From NCBI RefSeq assembly GCF_010015445.1, contig NC_053115.1, positions 17,168,005-17,232,004 of the forward strand: 64,000 bases of DNA. The letters are read 5' to 3'. Each line of letters starts with the position of its first letter. Positions within the stretch are counted from its first letter, which is position 1. This document shows, piece by piece, positions 26,573 to 38,222 of this stretch. The notes beneath the pieces were generated by a model, which had not been told where the DNA came from, made no database searches, and was given only the letters and a program-made list of their open reading frames with translations. A program made the translations under genes and the position numbers. The stretch comes from Perca fluviatilis (Eukaryota > Chordata > Actinopteri > Perciformes > Percidae).

Positions 26573-29500
26573 ATGCATCGTGACTGTCCTCTTGACTGCA
26601 AGGTCTATGTTGGAAATTTGGGCAACAATGGAAACAAGACAGAGTTAGAGAGGTCATTTGGCTACTATGGTCCTCTCCGCAGTGTGTGGGTGGCCAGGAA
26701 CCCTCCAGGCTTCGCCTTTGTAGAATTTGAAGATCCCAGAGATGCAACTGATGCAGTGCGTGAGCTTGACGGAAGGTAGGCAGCGAATTTAACTAATTTT
26801 GAGATGCAATGGCCAACGTTGGAGAAACGGGACTCATCTTGAAACCGCTCAGTGGTTAATGATGGCTGGTTGTTTTATAGAACATTGTGTGGTTGCCGCG
26901 TGCGAGTAGAGCTGTCCAATGGTGAGAAGCGCAGCCGCACCCGTGGCGCTCCCCCTCCGTGGAGTAGGCGTCCTCGAGACCGAGACGACTACAGGCGCCG
27001 TAGCCCACCACCCAGACGAAGGTAACATATGTTGTTATTTGACAGTGATAGGCAGACACAGTATATGGTCTATCTTATACTTAAATCCGGCTCTGTGAAT
27101 TACTGATTCCACTCTCTTACCCACAGTATAAATCCTGGTAATTGCTTACGTTTGTAAGCTTTTCTGCTGATTATACATTTGTGATAGTTTCATCTTCATT
27201 GATATTGTTGGTCATTTTATGTAGGGAGCCGAACAGATAGACATTCATAACCAAATAATGAAATATGGCATGGGAATTTCATATTATACTAGGTTATGTA
27301 TTAAAGTCGTTCTATTCCAAAAAAAATCTGGCCTTCAAAACTTCTAGTTCTGCTTTAGGTACTAATTTGAAGTGTACAATATTTTGTGCACTCTCAAAAA
27401 GTTATTGCATTTTTACTGCTTTAAAATGGAAAAATAGGTCTGTGAAATAGGATTAGGCAATTCCTATGTCTAAAAGTATAATATGTTTAAAATTTTGGGG
27501 GGGGGATAAAAGTGCCAAATGTGATGCATTTTTTTTCCTTTTGTTTGAGGATGCTTTTTATTTTTCATTTATATTAATAAGAATGAAACCCGTTGCAGAG
27601 ACGTCACCATGCCTCCTCTCACCATCCTCTGAGTCAATCAACTAGTCCTCTTTCAGCATCATGTGACTGCTGACCATCGTGCACCAATCAGCTTGGCTGG
27701 TGCTGTCATATGACCCAGGCATGGCCGGTCGTCAAGTTGCACCAACCCATTGGTTCCTCAGCATGCCGTTCTCAACCTCCTCCTCCTTCAACCTTAATCC
27801 AAACGGCAGCGGCCCACCTCACATTCCCGACCAATCAGCGTATTACGTTCCCAAATGTCTACAACCTACCAACAGCAGCCTTCGGCTAACCAATTAAAGC
27901 AGGAAAAAAGCCACAGCCAGCCCCCATCTGCCTGCCACCTAATCACCTTGCAGCATCTGGCCAGTCCCATTCAGCCAATTCTACCTACCCAGCCGGCAGT
28001 CTGCCTCCCTTTCGTCATATCTAGCTTGTTGAAAACCAAAAATACTAGTAAGTTTTCCTGCTTCATTCAGTACACTGCTGATTACAGTTTTTAAAAGACA
28101 AGGTTGAAAAGGTTGTTCTTTTTTTAATTATTTGAATCATAAGTCTGGAACTTCATATTTCCAGAGATTTCGATTATAGACAAACATCTGGTATGTCTTG
28201 GGGCTCTGAGCAGAATTATGAAGTGACACAAATCAAAAGTCTCCTCAACCCCCCAATCAATATAAAAAGTTTTTTTTTTTTTTTTTGCTGTATGGTTGGT
28301 TTTAGCAGATCTTAGCCTGGTTTCTTCTCCAGACTTATTCCCAGTGACCAGTTTGTTTTTGTTACAGCTTGTTGTAGCTTTCAATTCCTAATTATCTCCT
28401 TTAAGTACAGTGGACCAGGAAGGAGCACAACCTTCTCCAAATTAAACGGGAATATAATTCACACAGGTGACTTAATTTAAGGAAGCACAATGCACTGTGG
28501 GATAGGAGAGATCATTTTTTAAGCACCTGCCATCTTTATGCATGTGGTCCATTGTCAGTGAGTTATACTTTTTTGATTGAGAGCATTGTGTTCCTGGAAA
28601 AACACCCAAGTCTTTTATTTCCATTTTAAGTTACTGAGATAGGCAAAGGGCTGTGTTGAAGGAGGCCCATGTAAGAAAAGGCTAGGAGTAGTGTGGACCT
28701 CAACGGGATTGATGCGTCCGTCTGTGTTTGTTAACGCTTGTATTTTCCCTGTGCAGATCCCCACGCAGGAGGAGCTTCAGCCGCAGTCGAAGCAGGTACG
28801 TCAGCCTTCAGGAGGTCTTGTATTCAGAGTTCAATCCAAAAGCTTGAATGTTATATGAATCATCAAAACTTGAATGTAATTTAGGTTTGAGAGAGTTCCT
28901 GTTTCATAACTATAAAGATGAACTCAACGCATTGATTTGATATGCAACTGGAAACCGTATCCAGAATGGAACCTAACCATACTAGTCATGCACTTAACAT
29001 AACCGGCAAACAAGATTACTATGTAGAAAATGTGAGTAATGTTGACCTAATGGGATGGTTTGGCTTTTGCAGGTCTTTCTCCAGAGACAGGAGGAGGGAG
29101 AGGTCCCTATCCCGGGACAGGAACCACAAACCTTCCAGGTCCTTCTCACGATCAAGGAGGTACTGATATCTTCTGAGATCATTTCTGTCTTGTGTCATAA
29201 CAGATATTCATAGCAGTTGAGTTTTTTTTTTCTCCAACTACTGTATATGTCTGTAGATGGGTTTTCTCTTGAGACACTGCACCACTGAGAATAACACTCA
29301 GAAGCATTTTTCACACGTGCACTGCAAAACTGAAATTACCTAGACATTACCCAGTGGAGCTGTATGTGCGAATGCAAATGTCCAAATCAGTTGGTTCGGA
29401 CATCAGTCTTTACCCTGCCAGCTCCCTAGTACAAAGTCCAGGGCCTGATTGACTTGATTTTAACAGTCCTGAGTGATCTGATCACAAGTGGACAGCTCTA

Positions 29501-29674
29501 AGTACGTGTGTTTAAATCTGGCTGTAAAATGTGTCTTCAAATGCGTCTTTAGTGACTTTGTGTGTTCCTGCGATTGCTAACAGTTTGATCAGTAAATCTT
29601 GCTAGCATTAACCTTTTTTCTTTTTTTCTTCCATCCTTCTCCATAGCCGCTCCAGGTCGAACGACAGAAAGTAG
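26573..29674 (+). CDS. srsf3: Serine/arginine-rich splicing factor 3
   Basis: SRSF3 is a nuclear SR protein that binds pyrimidine-rich RNA and controls splicing and mRNA export. Coding exons: 26573-26775, 26881-27021, 28757-28795, 29073-29159 and 29647-29674. All joins keep phase (AG| at each border) and give 165 aa, against 164 in human. The RRM (about residues 9-83) has RNP2 KVYVGNLG and RNP1 GFAFVEFE; the arginine-serine tail runs from about 85 to the end at SRSNDRK. Differences from human include the loss of one Ser after MHRD and a slightly longer [10 protein letters not shown] linker. A noncoding exon 1 lies about 1.3 kb upstream. The intron between the second and third coding exons holds the poison exon, listed separately. 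The 3' UTR ends near an ATTAAA at about 30,269. cdkn1a downstream is the same neighbour as in human. Confidence 0.97.
27599..28047 (+). other. srsf3: srsf3 poison (NMD) cassette exon
   Basis: A strong acceptor (CCGTTGCAG|AGACG) and donor (ACTA|GTAAGT) bound a 449-nt segment in the intron after exon 3. Joined to the upstream exon it keeps frame for eleven codons, then meets a TGA at 27,630-27,632, far upstream of the remaining junctions. The spliced product would be expected to undergo nonsense-mediated decay. Mammalian SRSF3 has an ultraconserved poison exon of about 450 nt in this position, used for autoregulation. The segment is rich in C/T-rich and CATC-type motifs that SRSF3 could bind. 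Exon borders are read from consensus; inclusion is inferred. Confidence 0.85.
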
Positions 29675-30285
29675 AAGCACGTCTGTCAAGTGTAAAGGGA
29701 GCGGAAGATAAACGGTTGTACAGGCTTGTCCGTTTCAAATGGAAATCAACGTGGCCATGTGGCCATTCTTGAGTTTTTTTTTAAACAATCAAGCATTTTA
29801 GTGTCCCCCTTGTAATGGTAATTTTCACATACATTGAGTGGGTGTGTACAGGTGTGATGCCTCACCTAAGTCCACCTGGTCGGCCTGAAACAGTCGTGCC
29901 ACCCAGCATTCCAGTTCACCAGTTAGTTTTGTTTTTTGTCAATGAATGTAATGTGTAGTTTGACATAGTGAGTAGTTTCTCTTTTTCAACGCCAGCATTT
30001 TTTTTGTAAGGATTGGGATGATTATAAGAGAGTCCCTCCTTCTGATTGTCTGTAAAGCCAACCTATTTACAGCGTGCTACTTTCTTACTTCACACTGAAG
30101 GTTTCCATCTGTTAATGGTTGTTTGTAGTGAACGCACCCCCACATTTTTCAAAATGCAAAACTATGGCATTGATTTAAGAAAAAATGTAATGAACAAAAT
30201 GCAGATTTTTGGCTTTGAAGTTTTCCATTATTTTTCTTTTGTTTGATACAATGTGAAATGGTTTCTGAATTAAAGATACCAGTTG
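29675..30285 (+). other. srsf3: srsf3 3' UTR
   Basis: The sequence after the stop codon has no repeat and ends near ATTAAA at about 30,269, a usable polyadenylation signal. A second AATAAA occurs at about 30,751 if a longer form exists. Confidence 0.6.
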
Positions 30286-30289
30286 ATTA

Positions 30290-31760
30290 CAAAAGACCTG
30301 AATATTTATTTATTTATTTCCTTCTTGCCTTTCCTCAATATATTGTATACTTTTCCATCCACAAGAGGGCACTCCTACAGCATCAGTCACTTTAATAAGT
30401 GGGGTAAGTTGATTCTTGTGTTGCCCATTGGTGCAGGCTGCAATGTATTTGGTTTGAGCTGCACTGCTTTCCCATTTATATGCTAACTTCTATTGTTGGA
30501 AGTTTTACAACTGCTAACTTCGGTGTAGTTTTTTCTTGTCAATGATCCGTGTCGACATCACTCGGTGCAGTTGAGATTTTGCCTTGTATACTGGTGTAAT
30601 TAACAATTATGCATTTCACCATTGATATCTTATAAGGTGACATATTTTCATAATCCAATACAAATGAAATAGTGCATTTTGAGTTGACTCCAGATTTCAT
30701 TATCCGTAATTGCATTTTCTATAAAATATATTAAGCATAGATATGCTAAAATAAAGATACTGGATATCAATACAAAGGTTGAAACCTATAGCCTAATCAC
30801 ATTTCAGATTGTAAAAACTAAATGGAAGACCTATTTTATAAACTTTTTACCTAAATGAAATGTGGATGTTGAAAGTCTTTCCACAGTAAAGTAGCAGATG
30901 GAGATGTTAATGTGACATGTCAGATTGTAGGTCTATGCTATTGGATGCTCCATACCATACAACTCGACATCAAAAGTAACTTAAGCCAACATTTTATATA
31001 GATGTCTTATGAGTTTTGACTCATTTGAGATACATAAAAAAAATACAGGGTGCAAGTCAGTGGACTGTGCTGCTGAAAAAGTCAATGTATATGTGGTGTA
31101 TGTGTGCTGTATAGCCTGCAGTAACTGAGGAGTGAAGTCCTGAAGTTTTTTCAGTAGTGAGATTGAGTCGAGAGAGACATTATTCAACTAATACACCATA
31201 AAGAGTTTTACATTGTAATGTGGGCTGTCTGGTGGTGAGACTTTATACGTGTTCATTGTGGTCAAAAAGGTGTTTGCTATATATGAATTTAAAACTGTGG
31301 GGCCTTTTCTGATTCCACAAACATTGCAGCTTCTTTCCCACTGCCCACAACTTTTTTTCGGTCACACCAATGCTCCCTGTTCAGCCCATGGATGTAGGAT
31401 GTATTAAGGGTTCAGTCAGGCAACAAGTTCCTCTTCTACGCGCGCTTTTCCACGTGGTTCAACTTAAGCCCTGATGACATCATCGATGACTCACGGTATC
31501 CACGGAGACGGACAGTGAATGAACCGAACCCGCGGGAATCCACCTTCCATCTTCTCTAAATACTTCTCACTTATACGCCGCTATTGTAGCCTAAATATGG
31601 ACAGCTGTACATGGACATTCCCCATTCACTATTTTTTCCCACTGTGGTCCCACCGAATTTGTTATAATTACTTATTAAAAACTAGCAAGTCCACAACTTT
31701 ATAACACAGACAAACATCAAGCAGGTGCAACAACACAAGATAAAGCAAGCCAGCTACAGC
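30290..31760. other. Intergenic, no gene recognised
   Basis: This is AT-rich DNA after srsf3. A compact GC-richer segment near 31,430-31,520 contains GATGACATCATCGATGAC, a CRE-like palindromic stretch. I see no exon. Confidence 0.35.
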
Positions 31761-31820
31761 TAGTCTGCATTGCCAGACCTACCTCCACAGCCGGTGGAAG
31801 AGGGTCTGGCTAGTCCACAC

Positions 31821-33294
31821 CAGAGCCGTATATTAGAGAGTGTTTGGCCGTTTGGCCAACTCAAATCATGGGCGCCATATTGGATACGATTGTCAGATGA
31901 CTACAGTGTAACCCTATATGGGACGAATATGCTATCTTGAAATAAATCCCTTATTTTCACCATAAACAGGCATATACATGTTATTATCAACATTGGTCAA
32001 TATGTAAAAGGCCCTTACGGAAATATTTCAGTGTATATTTACCTTCTATATCGTAAATGGGCCTATAAAAAAATGCCCATTGTAGTGAGTGACCACGTCA
32101 CCTAATAAGTCTCTGAGCAGTGTTTACCTTTCTAATGTCTGCTAGCATACATACAGGCTAACTATAGCCAGTTAGCTTTGTGTGTAACATAACAAAAACC
32201 CACCCATCTCGTAGGAGCAAGGCTATATTTCATTCAATAAAATTATGGTACAAAAGGAGCACTAACGCAGGTCTTATGTTGACAATGTGGACGCAGATAT
32301 AGGAAACTCCGAAAGGCAGTCGTAATGGACCTTTTTCACAGCAGACATGTTGACTTGTCATATAGGAAAAGCACAGCTGAAATTGATAACCTTAACGATG
32401 GCTCAATTCCATCAAGTGTCCCAGTAAGCTGTTTCAGTGAGTCAGCATGTATAAAACCAGGGCCTCTCCTAAGTGGAATGCAGCCGTCATTAATGGTTTT
32501 GAACACACCTGTGCTTTTTCTACTATGACATGTCAACATGTCTGCCGTGAAAAAGCTCTATATTTACCTAGCAGGTTAGATTAACGCTGTTGCGCTAACG
32601 TTAGCAAACGTCAGCATAGCGTTAGCTAGCTGTCTAAACTTGTGAAAAGCTGAACAACATCCCCGTCCAAGCTGTGTTTCACTTTCCCACCAGTATTATT
32701 ATAAACATAATAAAGACACCTGGACTCGGTCAAGACCAAAAGCCATATGACTATGGCAAGATCACAAGCATTTAGGTACATGGAGTGCTAGCGAAAAAGC
32801 TAACCCTAGCATAAGGCTAACTTCAAACTTCATTCATTTCTAAAGCAGTGTTAGAACTTTGGTATGGTACACAAACTATGGTATTACTATATTTGTCCTA
32901 TGTAATTTGTTATCATAAGTCGAAGAGAGAAATTGACATTTAACTCACATAATAATGAGTAGTCACTTAGCCTTCAGGAGGCACTTTTCACCTTCAGCTC
33001 CCATACTTACTCGCCTTTTTGGTTCACGGGGGGGACTTGTGAAATCTTTTGCCGCTTCCCTGTCTTTCATTGCAGCCAAACGCGCAACAGTTGGGCATTT
33101 TTTCATTGATTTATGTCATTTTTAAAATAATTTATTAAATTTTTCCACTATTCCCTGCACTATGTCAATGAGAATCAGATGAATGTTGGTATCCAACATG
33201 AAGCACGAAACACGTGACCACCTCGGAACCAATCGCATAACGGGATACCTCAGAACATTTGATTCCCTAGTTGGCCACACTCTCTACGGATCTG
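31821..33294. mobile_element. Non-autonomous hAT-type transposon nested in repeat R1
   Basis: The left end CAGAGCCGTATATTAGAGAG and the right end CTCTCTACGGATCTG form imperfect inverted repeats (CAGAKCCGTA plus GAGAGTGT-GGCC). The flanks are an exact 8-bp duplication GTCCACAC (31,813-31,820 and 33,295-33,302), the hAT hallmark. The element is 1,474 bp with no transposase frame. It contains its own nested palindromic element at about 32,331-32,555. Confidence 0.85.
32331..32555. mobile_element. Palindromic miniature element inside the nested transposon
   Basis: The left arm reads CTTTTTCACAGCAGACATG then TTGACTTGTCATA and GGAAAAGCACAG. The right arm is its inverse: CTGTGCTTTTTC, TATGACATGTCAA, then CATGTCTGCCGTGAAAAAG. 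The arms are about 45 bp around a 130-bp centre. It is a fold-back MITE with no coding capacity and unknown superfamily. Confidence 0.75.
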
Positions 33295-33585
33295 GTCCAC
33301 ACTTCCAGCATGGGAGAAGAACGTGCTCTGGTTTCTTGGCATTTCTTTAAACCAATCACGGTCGTCTTGGGCAGCACTAAGCCCCGGACACGATTTACCC
33401 TGGATTTACCCTGCAGAGATCTGAGGAGCAGTTAACCCTAGTCCTCATAAATCGACCAGAGTTTAAAATGCCAACACAAAGAAAGCAGAAGGTGACGGAC
33501 ATCCGGCCTAAAAAGAGGGACATCCAGCGGAATTTCCGGCGGCACCTGAACAATCCCGGAAGTGAAACGTTGTTGATATAGACTA

Positions 33586-36500
33586 CAAGTCAGCTAATAT
33601 TACTTGCCAGTCCAACAGCAAGATGGCCAGCTCGCCATTTTTCTTGCTGCCTTTTTTTTCTCCGAAGCTCTCGCTAATGACTAAAAGCCTGTCCGAGATT
33701 TACTCTTGCTCGTTCACTCTTCTCTTCTTGGCTTCCTCTGTGTCCCCTTCGATTTCTCGCGTCTGCCATGATGTTTGTAGTAGCTGCTGAACCCGGTTCT
33801 GTTGCCCGCTCAACCAGCTTCGGTTCTGGCACGACACAGGAGATCCATGCCAGTATCCGTTCAAATCATTACATCATTAGCCTACAACTCTGGGAAATTA
33901 TCCCAAATTATTTTCCTTTTTCGCTGCAAAAATGAACAGAAATACAGTGCTTCAAAGTAATCCACTAAGAATGTGTGCTGGCATGTATTTGTCTAATTCA
34001 GCACTTTACCAGATTATATTCCAGCAAAAATTGAGCATGGTTAAATTTTTATTCTGGACGACCGGCATGCGCATAGATTTTCCTGCTCCCAGCGTCGCTA
34101 CTTCATGGCTCCTCGAGGTGGCGCTCAACACATGAATGAGGGAAACTTGAACATAAGTTTCGTAAGCTTTTGTGAACAAAAGCCTTTACAATAAAGGATA
34201 GTGTAAAGGCTTTTGTTCACAAAAAACATCAGGTAACTTGAGTGTAAAAAGTGTTAAGGTTACATACACGTTATATACCGTAATCATAGTGGCAGGTGAT
34301 AAGGTTGAAAACCTTGTGAAACTCAATAATTGAGTTGCATAGTATGTGCTTTATATGGCGCCATTTATTGCATCAAACTTGTCACAGTGCAAAACATGGG
34401 CCTGAATAAAACGAAGCAGATAATGAGTAAAGATAATTTGATGGGCTCGCAGCATGGCTCGCAGACCCTCTGCACCGTGCAGCTGCCTTTGAGCTGAGAG
34501 ATAATAAAGTGTCTACTCAGCTGTACAAATGTAGTCACACCACTGCTGCTCAACAACAAACAGTAAGCACTCGTCTCATTGTATCTTTCCATTTAGTTAG
34601 TCTAGTAAACTTTATTAATTTCAGTCCACATCAATTCAATTTAATACAACATTATTAATCCCAAAGGCAATTTGGGCAAGTAAAAACATACAGGAAATGG
34701 ACATACACAGACAGACATTTAGCCTACCATGAAAGGAGCTGTTCAAGGCTGATGGTCCAATTGCTTTTAAAATACTAAAAACCTAAATCACCCCTGAATA
34801 TAGCTGGACTATTTGGCTTCCAAGTTTGAGTTTGTTTGTTTTGTGTCCTGTCAGTCTCCTACTTAACAAAGGACTCACTGTGATCAGTTGGGCCTTTATA
34901 CTCTGCATCCTACAGTTAGGGCTCTTGTTGTTGACATGCTGGGAACTAGGTTGATGCTGTTGGGAAGCGTGAGGAGTCTCTTGGCTGACCTGATGCCAGA
35001 TAAACAAGCCTGGCTTCAACAACAAGAGGACAGAGTACAATATGTAACCAATGTGAAAGCTACAGAGACTTGCAACAGGCTGTAATATGCTGATTATCCT
35101 ATAATAATAAATAATTTATTAGTTGAGATATATTCTTAATCTGCAAAGTATAAAGCTTACAAATGTAGTGGAGTAAAAAGTACAAAGTTTGCCATGTAAC
35201 CTTAGTGAAGTAGAAAGTAGCATAAAAAGTCCCTCAGCTTATATGTAACGTTAACATTACAGTAGGACTAGGCTACTAATGGACCATTAAAAAAAAATAG
35301 GCCTACCATTAGTAATTGTGGTATTTCTACTTAAAATCAAGTAACACATATACACAATACTTCTCCAATCACTGCTGTCCTGGTTTATGGTTTTCCACCA
35401 CTTATTTGTGTGATCTGAAACTGAAAATTGCCTGTGCTGATGCGCACTGAGGGACAGAGAGAAAGGGGCCGTGCTGGGTCACCCTGTGCTGGAATTTCCT
35501 CCCGACAGCATGCATATATTACTACGGAGCGAGCCAAACTCTCACGTGTGCTCATGTGTTTCACCGGGAAAAATTCCACGTGTGTGCCAGCAGTCCCCGC
35601 CCCTGCATGGTAGAGGAAGTCCTCCTTATAGTAGACCCATGGTCCCCACCCACCGGAGTTCATCAAAGTTTAGCCCAGGTCCAGTCTGTGAGAATACTTG
35701 GAGAACTTATCAAGGAGTAACGTTAGGCTTAGCTACGTAACTATTTGGTCGCTTAAGTTGTATATCATTTATTGGAGAGGGTGGGTTGGAGAACATCAGC
35801 CTCTGGCATTTGTTTTTTACACCAGATCTGCTGTTGTAAAAAAAGAAAGAAAAAAACAAAAAACAAGGAGGCAAATAAACAGACCAGATTTATTCAACAG
35901 GGTTGAATAAGAAGGATTTAAGTTGGACTAGACTGCCGTCGACTGATAATGTAAGTAAAATTACTGTGAACTTACATTTTTAAAGTTTATTAGTTTTTTT
36001 GTTGTTTGTTTTTTAGCATTGCTGGTGTTTTGTTCGTTTGCAAGCAACTAAACGTCTTGGTTATATGTCTGTAATATATAGCCTATAGCTATATAGTCTT
36101 TTTTCATATGTTCAGTCTTACAAATTATATGTTTGGAACAGCTTCCCGCTACTCATAGAACTCAAGTTATATGGTTTTATATTGACATACGTTTTCAGGG
36201 GTCAGTTTCAAAACGTGACCAACGATCTTCTAAACCCATACAGGCATCTTATCAGAGTGATTTTAATATCTATGGTTGGTGAGAGAGATCGGTCGGTGAC
36301 TCAGGCTGCAGTGACAGCCCAGTTTGACTGGTCTGCACGAGCTCCAGCCTCACGTGGAGCAGTGTAGTAACTGGGCTGGGTCTCTGTCTGTCACAGACCG
36401 TAAAAATAATGGACGTAACGGCAGTGACGTCACCCATTGGTTTGTGGACTACTGTTTTTGGAGCGTCGAGTTCATGGGTGTCGGCTGTAGGCTGTAGTAA

Positions 36501-38040
36501 GAACGGGATAGATGGATAGAGGGAGCGAGGCGCAGCGAGGCGGGGCCCCCCCCGTTCATTCCTAGGAGAGTTGCTCAGTGGCGCGAAAACCGCGTATAAA
36601 ATGACCCGGATGATCGGCACTGCTTCCACTGTGCGTAATGTGCCCAAGGAAACTAGAAACTTTCTTTTTTCCTCGACTGTGCCCAAGGAAGATATAATTC
36701 ATAGTCAAAGTCATACTTACGTTATTATAATTTGGACTCACATTTTAACTTAACCATGCAAGAAAACACTCCTTTCATTTATTTATTCATTTAATAAATA
36801 GTAACAACCCCATACGAATAATATTAATTTGCCATTTCTGTGTCGTTTTTTTTTTTACAGTCTAGCCTATCAGAAACAGATAAAAGATGTGATCTTAAAT
36901 CAAAAGCTTTTTATTATCAAACTAACTTCTGAAATTTGAAAAATATGAATTTCAATATCAATGCCACAACTCCTTAACAATTTAATGGTAAACTTTGGGA
37001 AATGTATGTATGGGGTGTTTCAGTTTATCGGGAATTTGGGATTTGTGTTAAACTGAACATGAATAAACTCAAGTTCATGGGAAAAATGCCACATTCCAAA
37101 CATCAGAGTAGTGTTAGAATTTCACTAAATGACGTGTTCTTAGATTTCTGAGGACGAAGGAGAGGCTAGGTTCGGATTGAAAGATTAAGCAAGATGGTTT
37201 AATAAAACAACATGAAAAAAACGATAGTCAACAGAAAACACAAATGTTACACTGCAGCTGACAGCGGACTGCTCTCATGCTTCTCTTGTGGAGTCACAGA
37301 AGAACAGTCCTGAGATCATCTCAGGAGCCCCCATTTATCCTGTCCCTCAGGATAAAGACACACCTGAATTTAGGTTTACTCCAGGTCACAGACTAAGGTT
37401 GATTATCATGGAAGTGTTGATTGTATTCAAGTTTACAGAGTTTGCATTTCCTTTGTTCTAACCCAGACTAGAACACCAGGATGGTGGAGACTGAAGGAAG
37501 CAGAAGGTTATTTCATGCTGTGTGGCAAAAGGTTTCTCTTAGTTGGGTTTAACCTAATCAATTTAACCAAAGACAGGAAGAGAGGGGGAGAGAAAATCTC
37601 TGTCTTTACCTTTTGTTTACAGAGACAAAAAGTGGTGATTGTGATAATCAGGTCAGTCTGAACCTATTCTTTTCAGTCAAATAGTTTTCATTCCTATTTT
37701 CCTAACCTGACTGCAGCATACAATTTATTATTTAAAAAATAATACATAAGCAGATGACCATAATGACTTATTATTCTCCTCAGACACATCCGATTCCTTC
37801 CTGGAGCTCTTGCAGGAAAGTGGCCATTTAACCCACATTCTTGGAATAGTTTGTATATGAGTTTTGTGTAAATAAAGCACTGAATTAATAATACGATTCT
37901 TTAATCTAACCTCTTCTATTATCCTCATCAGTGCTTAGCTGCTCATTGAGGTTTGCAACTTGTTGAGCTGACTGTCTGTAGAAGGTCTGACGGTGCCTCC
38001 TAGCGGTGACTCTGTGTGTCTGTAGCGATCACAGCCTAGA
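33586..38040. other. Intergenic region upstream of cdkn1a, no coding gene recognised
   Basis: This region holds repeat-like blocks. An inverted pair at about 34,160-34,225 uses AAGCTTTTGTGAACAAAAGCC and its inverse. A LINE-like 3' fragment lies at about 34,630-34,690 (ATTATTAATCCCAAAGGCAA). A GC-richer block at 36,390-36,600 includes GTGACGTCACCCATTGG, and a repeat-like block lies at 37,135-37,640. A promoter-like segment at 35,440-35,950 is listed under findings. Open frames here are short and match nothing I know. Confidence 0.4.
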
Positions 38041-38048
38041 GCTGCTGA

Positions 38049-38068
38049 GGACTTGCCTTTACATGTCT
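38049..38068. promoter_or_regulatory. Candidate p53 response element of cdkn1a
   Basis: Two decamers abut with no spacer. GGACTTGCCT matches the RRRCWWGYYY half-site at all ten bases, and TTACATGTCT matches at eight. A third decamer, AGGCATGTAC (38,085-38,094), matches at nine. The site lies 76 bp upstream of the TATA box. CDKN1A is the classic p53 target, so the placement fits, but binding is inferred. Confidence 0.6.
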
Positions 38069-38143
38069 GTCTGAGATTATGTCCAGGCATGTACCAGTGA
38101 TTCACACAGGAGGGCTCAATGAGTCACTGGCTGCTCATGTTCC

Positions 38144-38150
38144 TATAAAG
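38144..38150 (+). promoter_or_regulatory. TATA box of cdkn1a
   Basis: TATAAAG lies 79 bp upstream of the exon 1 ATG and directly precedes AGCTGCCCAGTAACAC. It predicts a transcription start near 38,172-38,178. The short first exon of about 50 nt then ends at 38,225. Confidence 0.7.
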
Positions 38151-38222
38151 AGCTGCCCAGTAACACAGCAGTCTGAGATGCACTGTAGTTCACATTGAGG
38201 ATACTTTAAACTGGTTAGAGCC

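Larger units (their letters stand above)
31761..33585. repeat. Interspersed repeat family R1, copy split by a hAT-type insertion
   Basis: The two outer parts (31,761-31,820 and 33,295-33,585) together match the copy at 23,741-24,117. They carry TAGTCTGCATTGCCAGACC and GAGGGTCTGGCTAGTCC at the left. At the right they carry GAACGTGCTCTGGTTTCTTGG, CCAACACAAAGAAAGCAGAAG and CAATCCCGGAAGTGAAACG, ending at GATATAGACTA. The middle 1.47 kb is a later insertion. Confidence 0.75.

Noticed and set aside
36270..36686. 138-codon minus-strand frame
   Set aside because: The DNA (with ACCGTAAAAATAATGGACG and GTGACGTCACCCATTGG) looks like a common fish repeat block; the frame matches nothing.
37135..37640. 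Possible solo LTR (starts near TGTTAGAATTTC)
   Set aside because: I could not define paired ends, a target duplication or a primer site, so a retroviral or LTR call is not supported.
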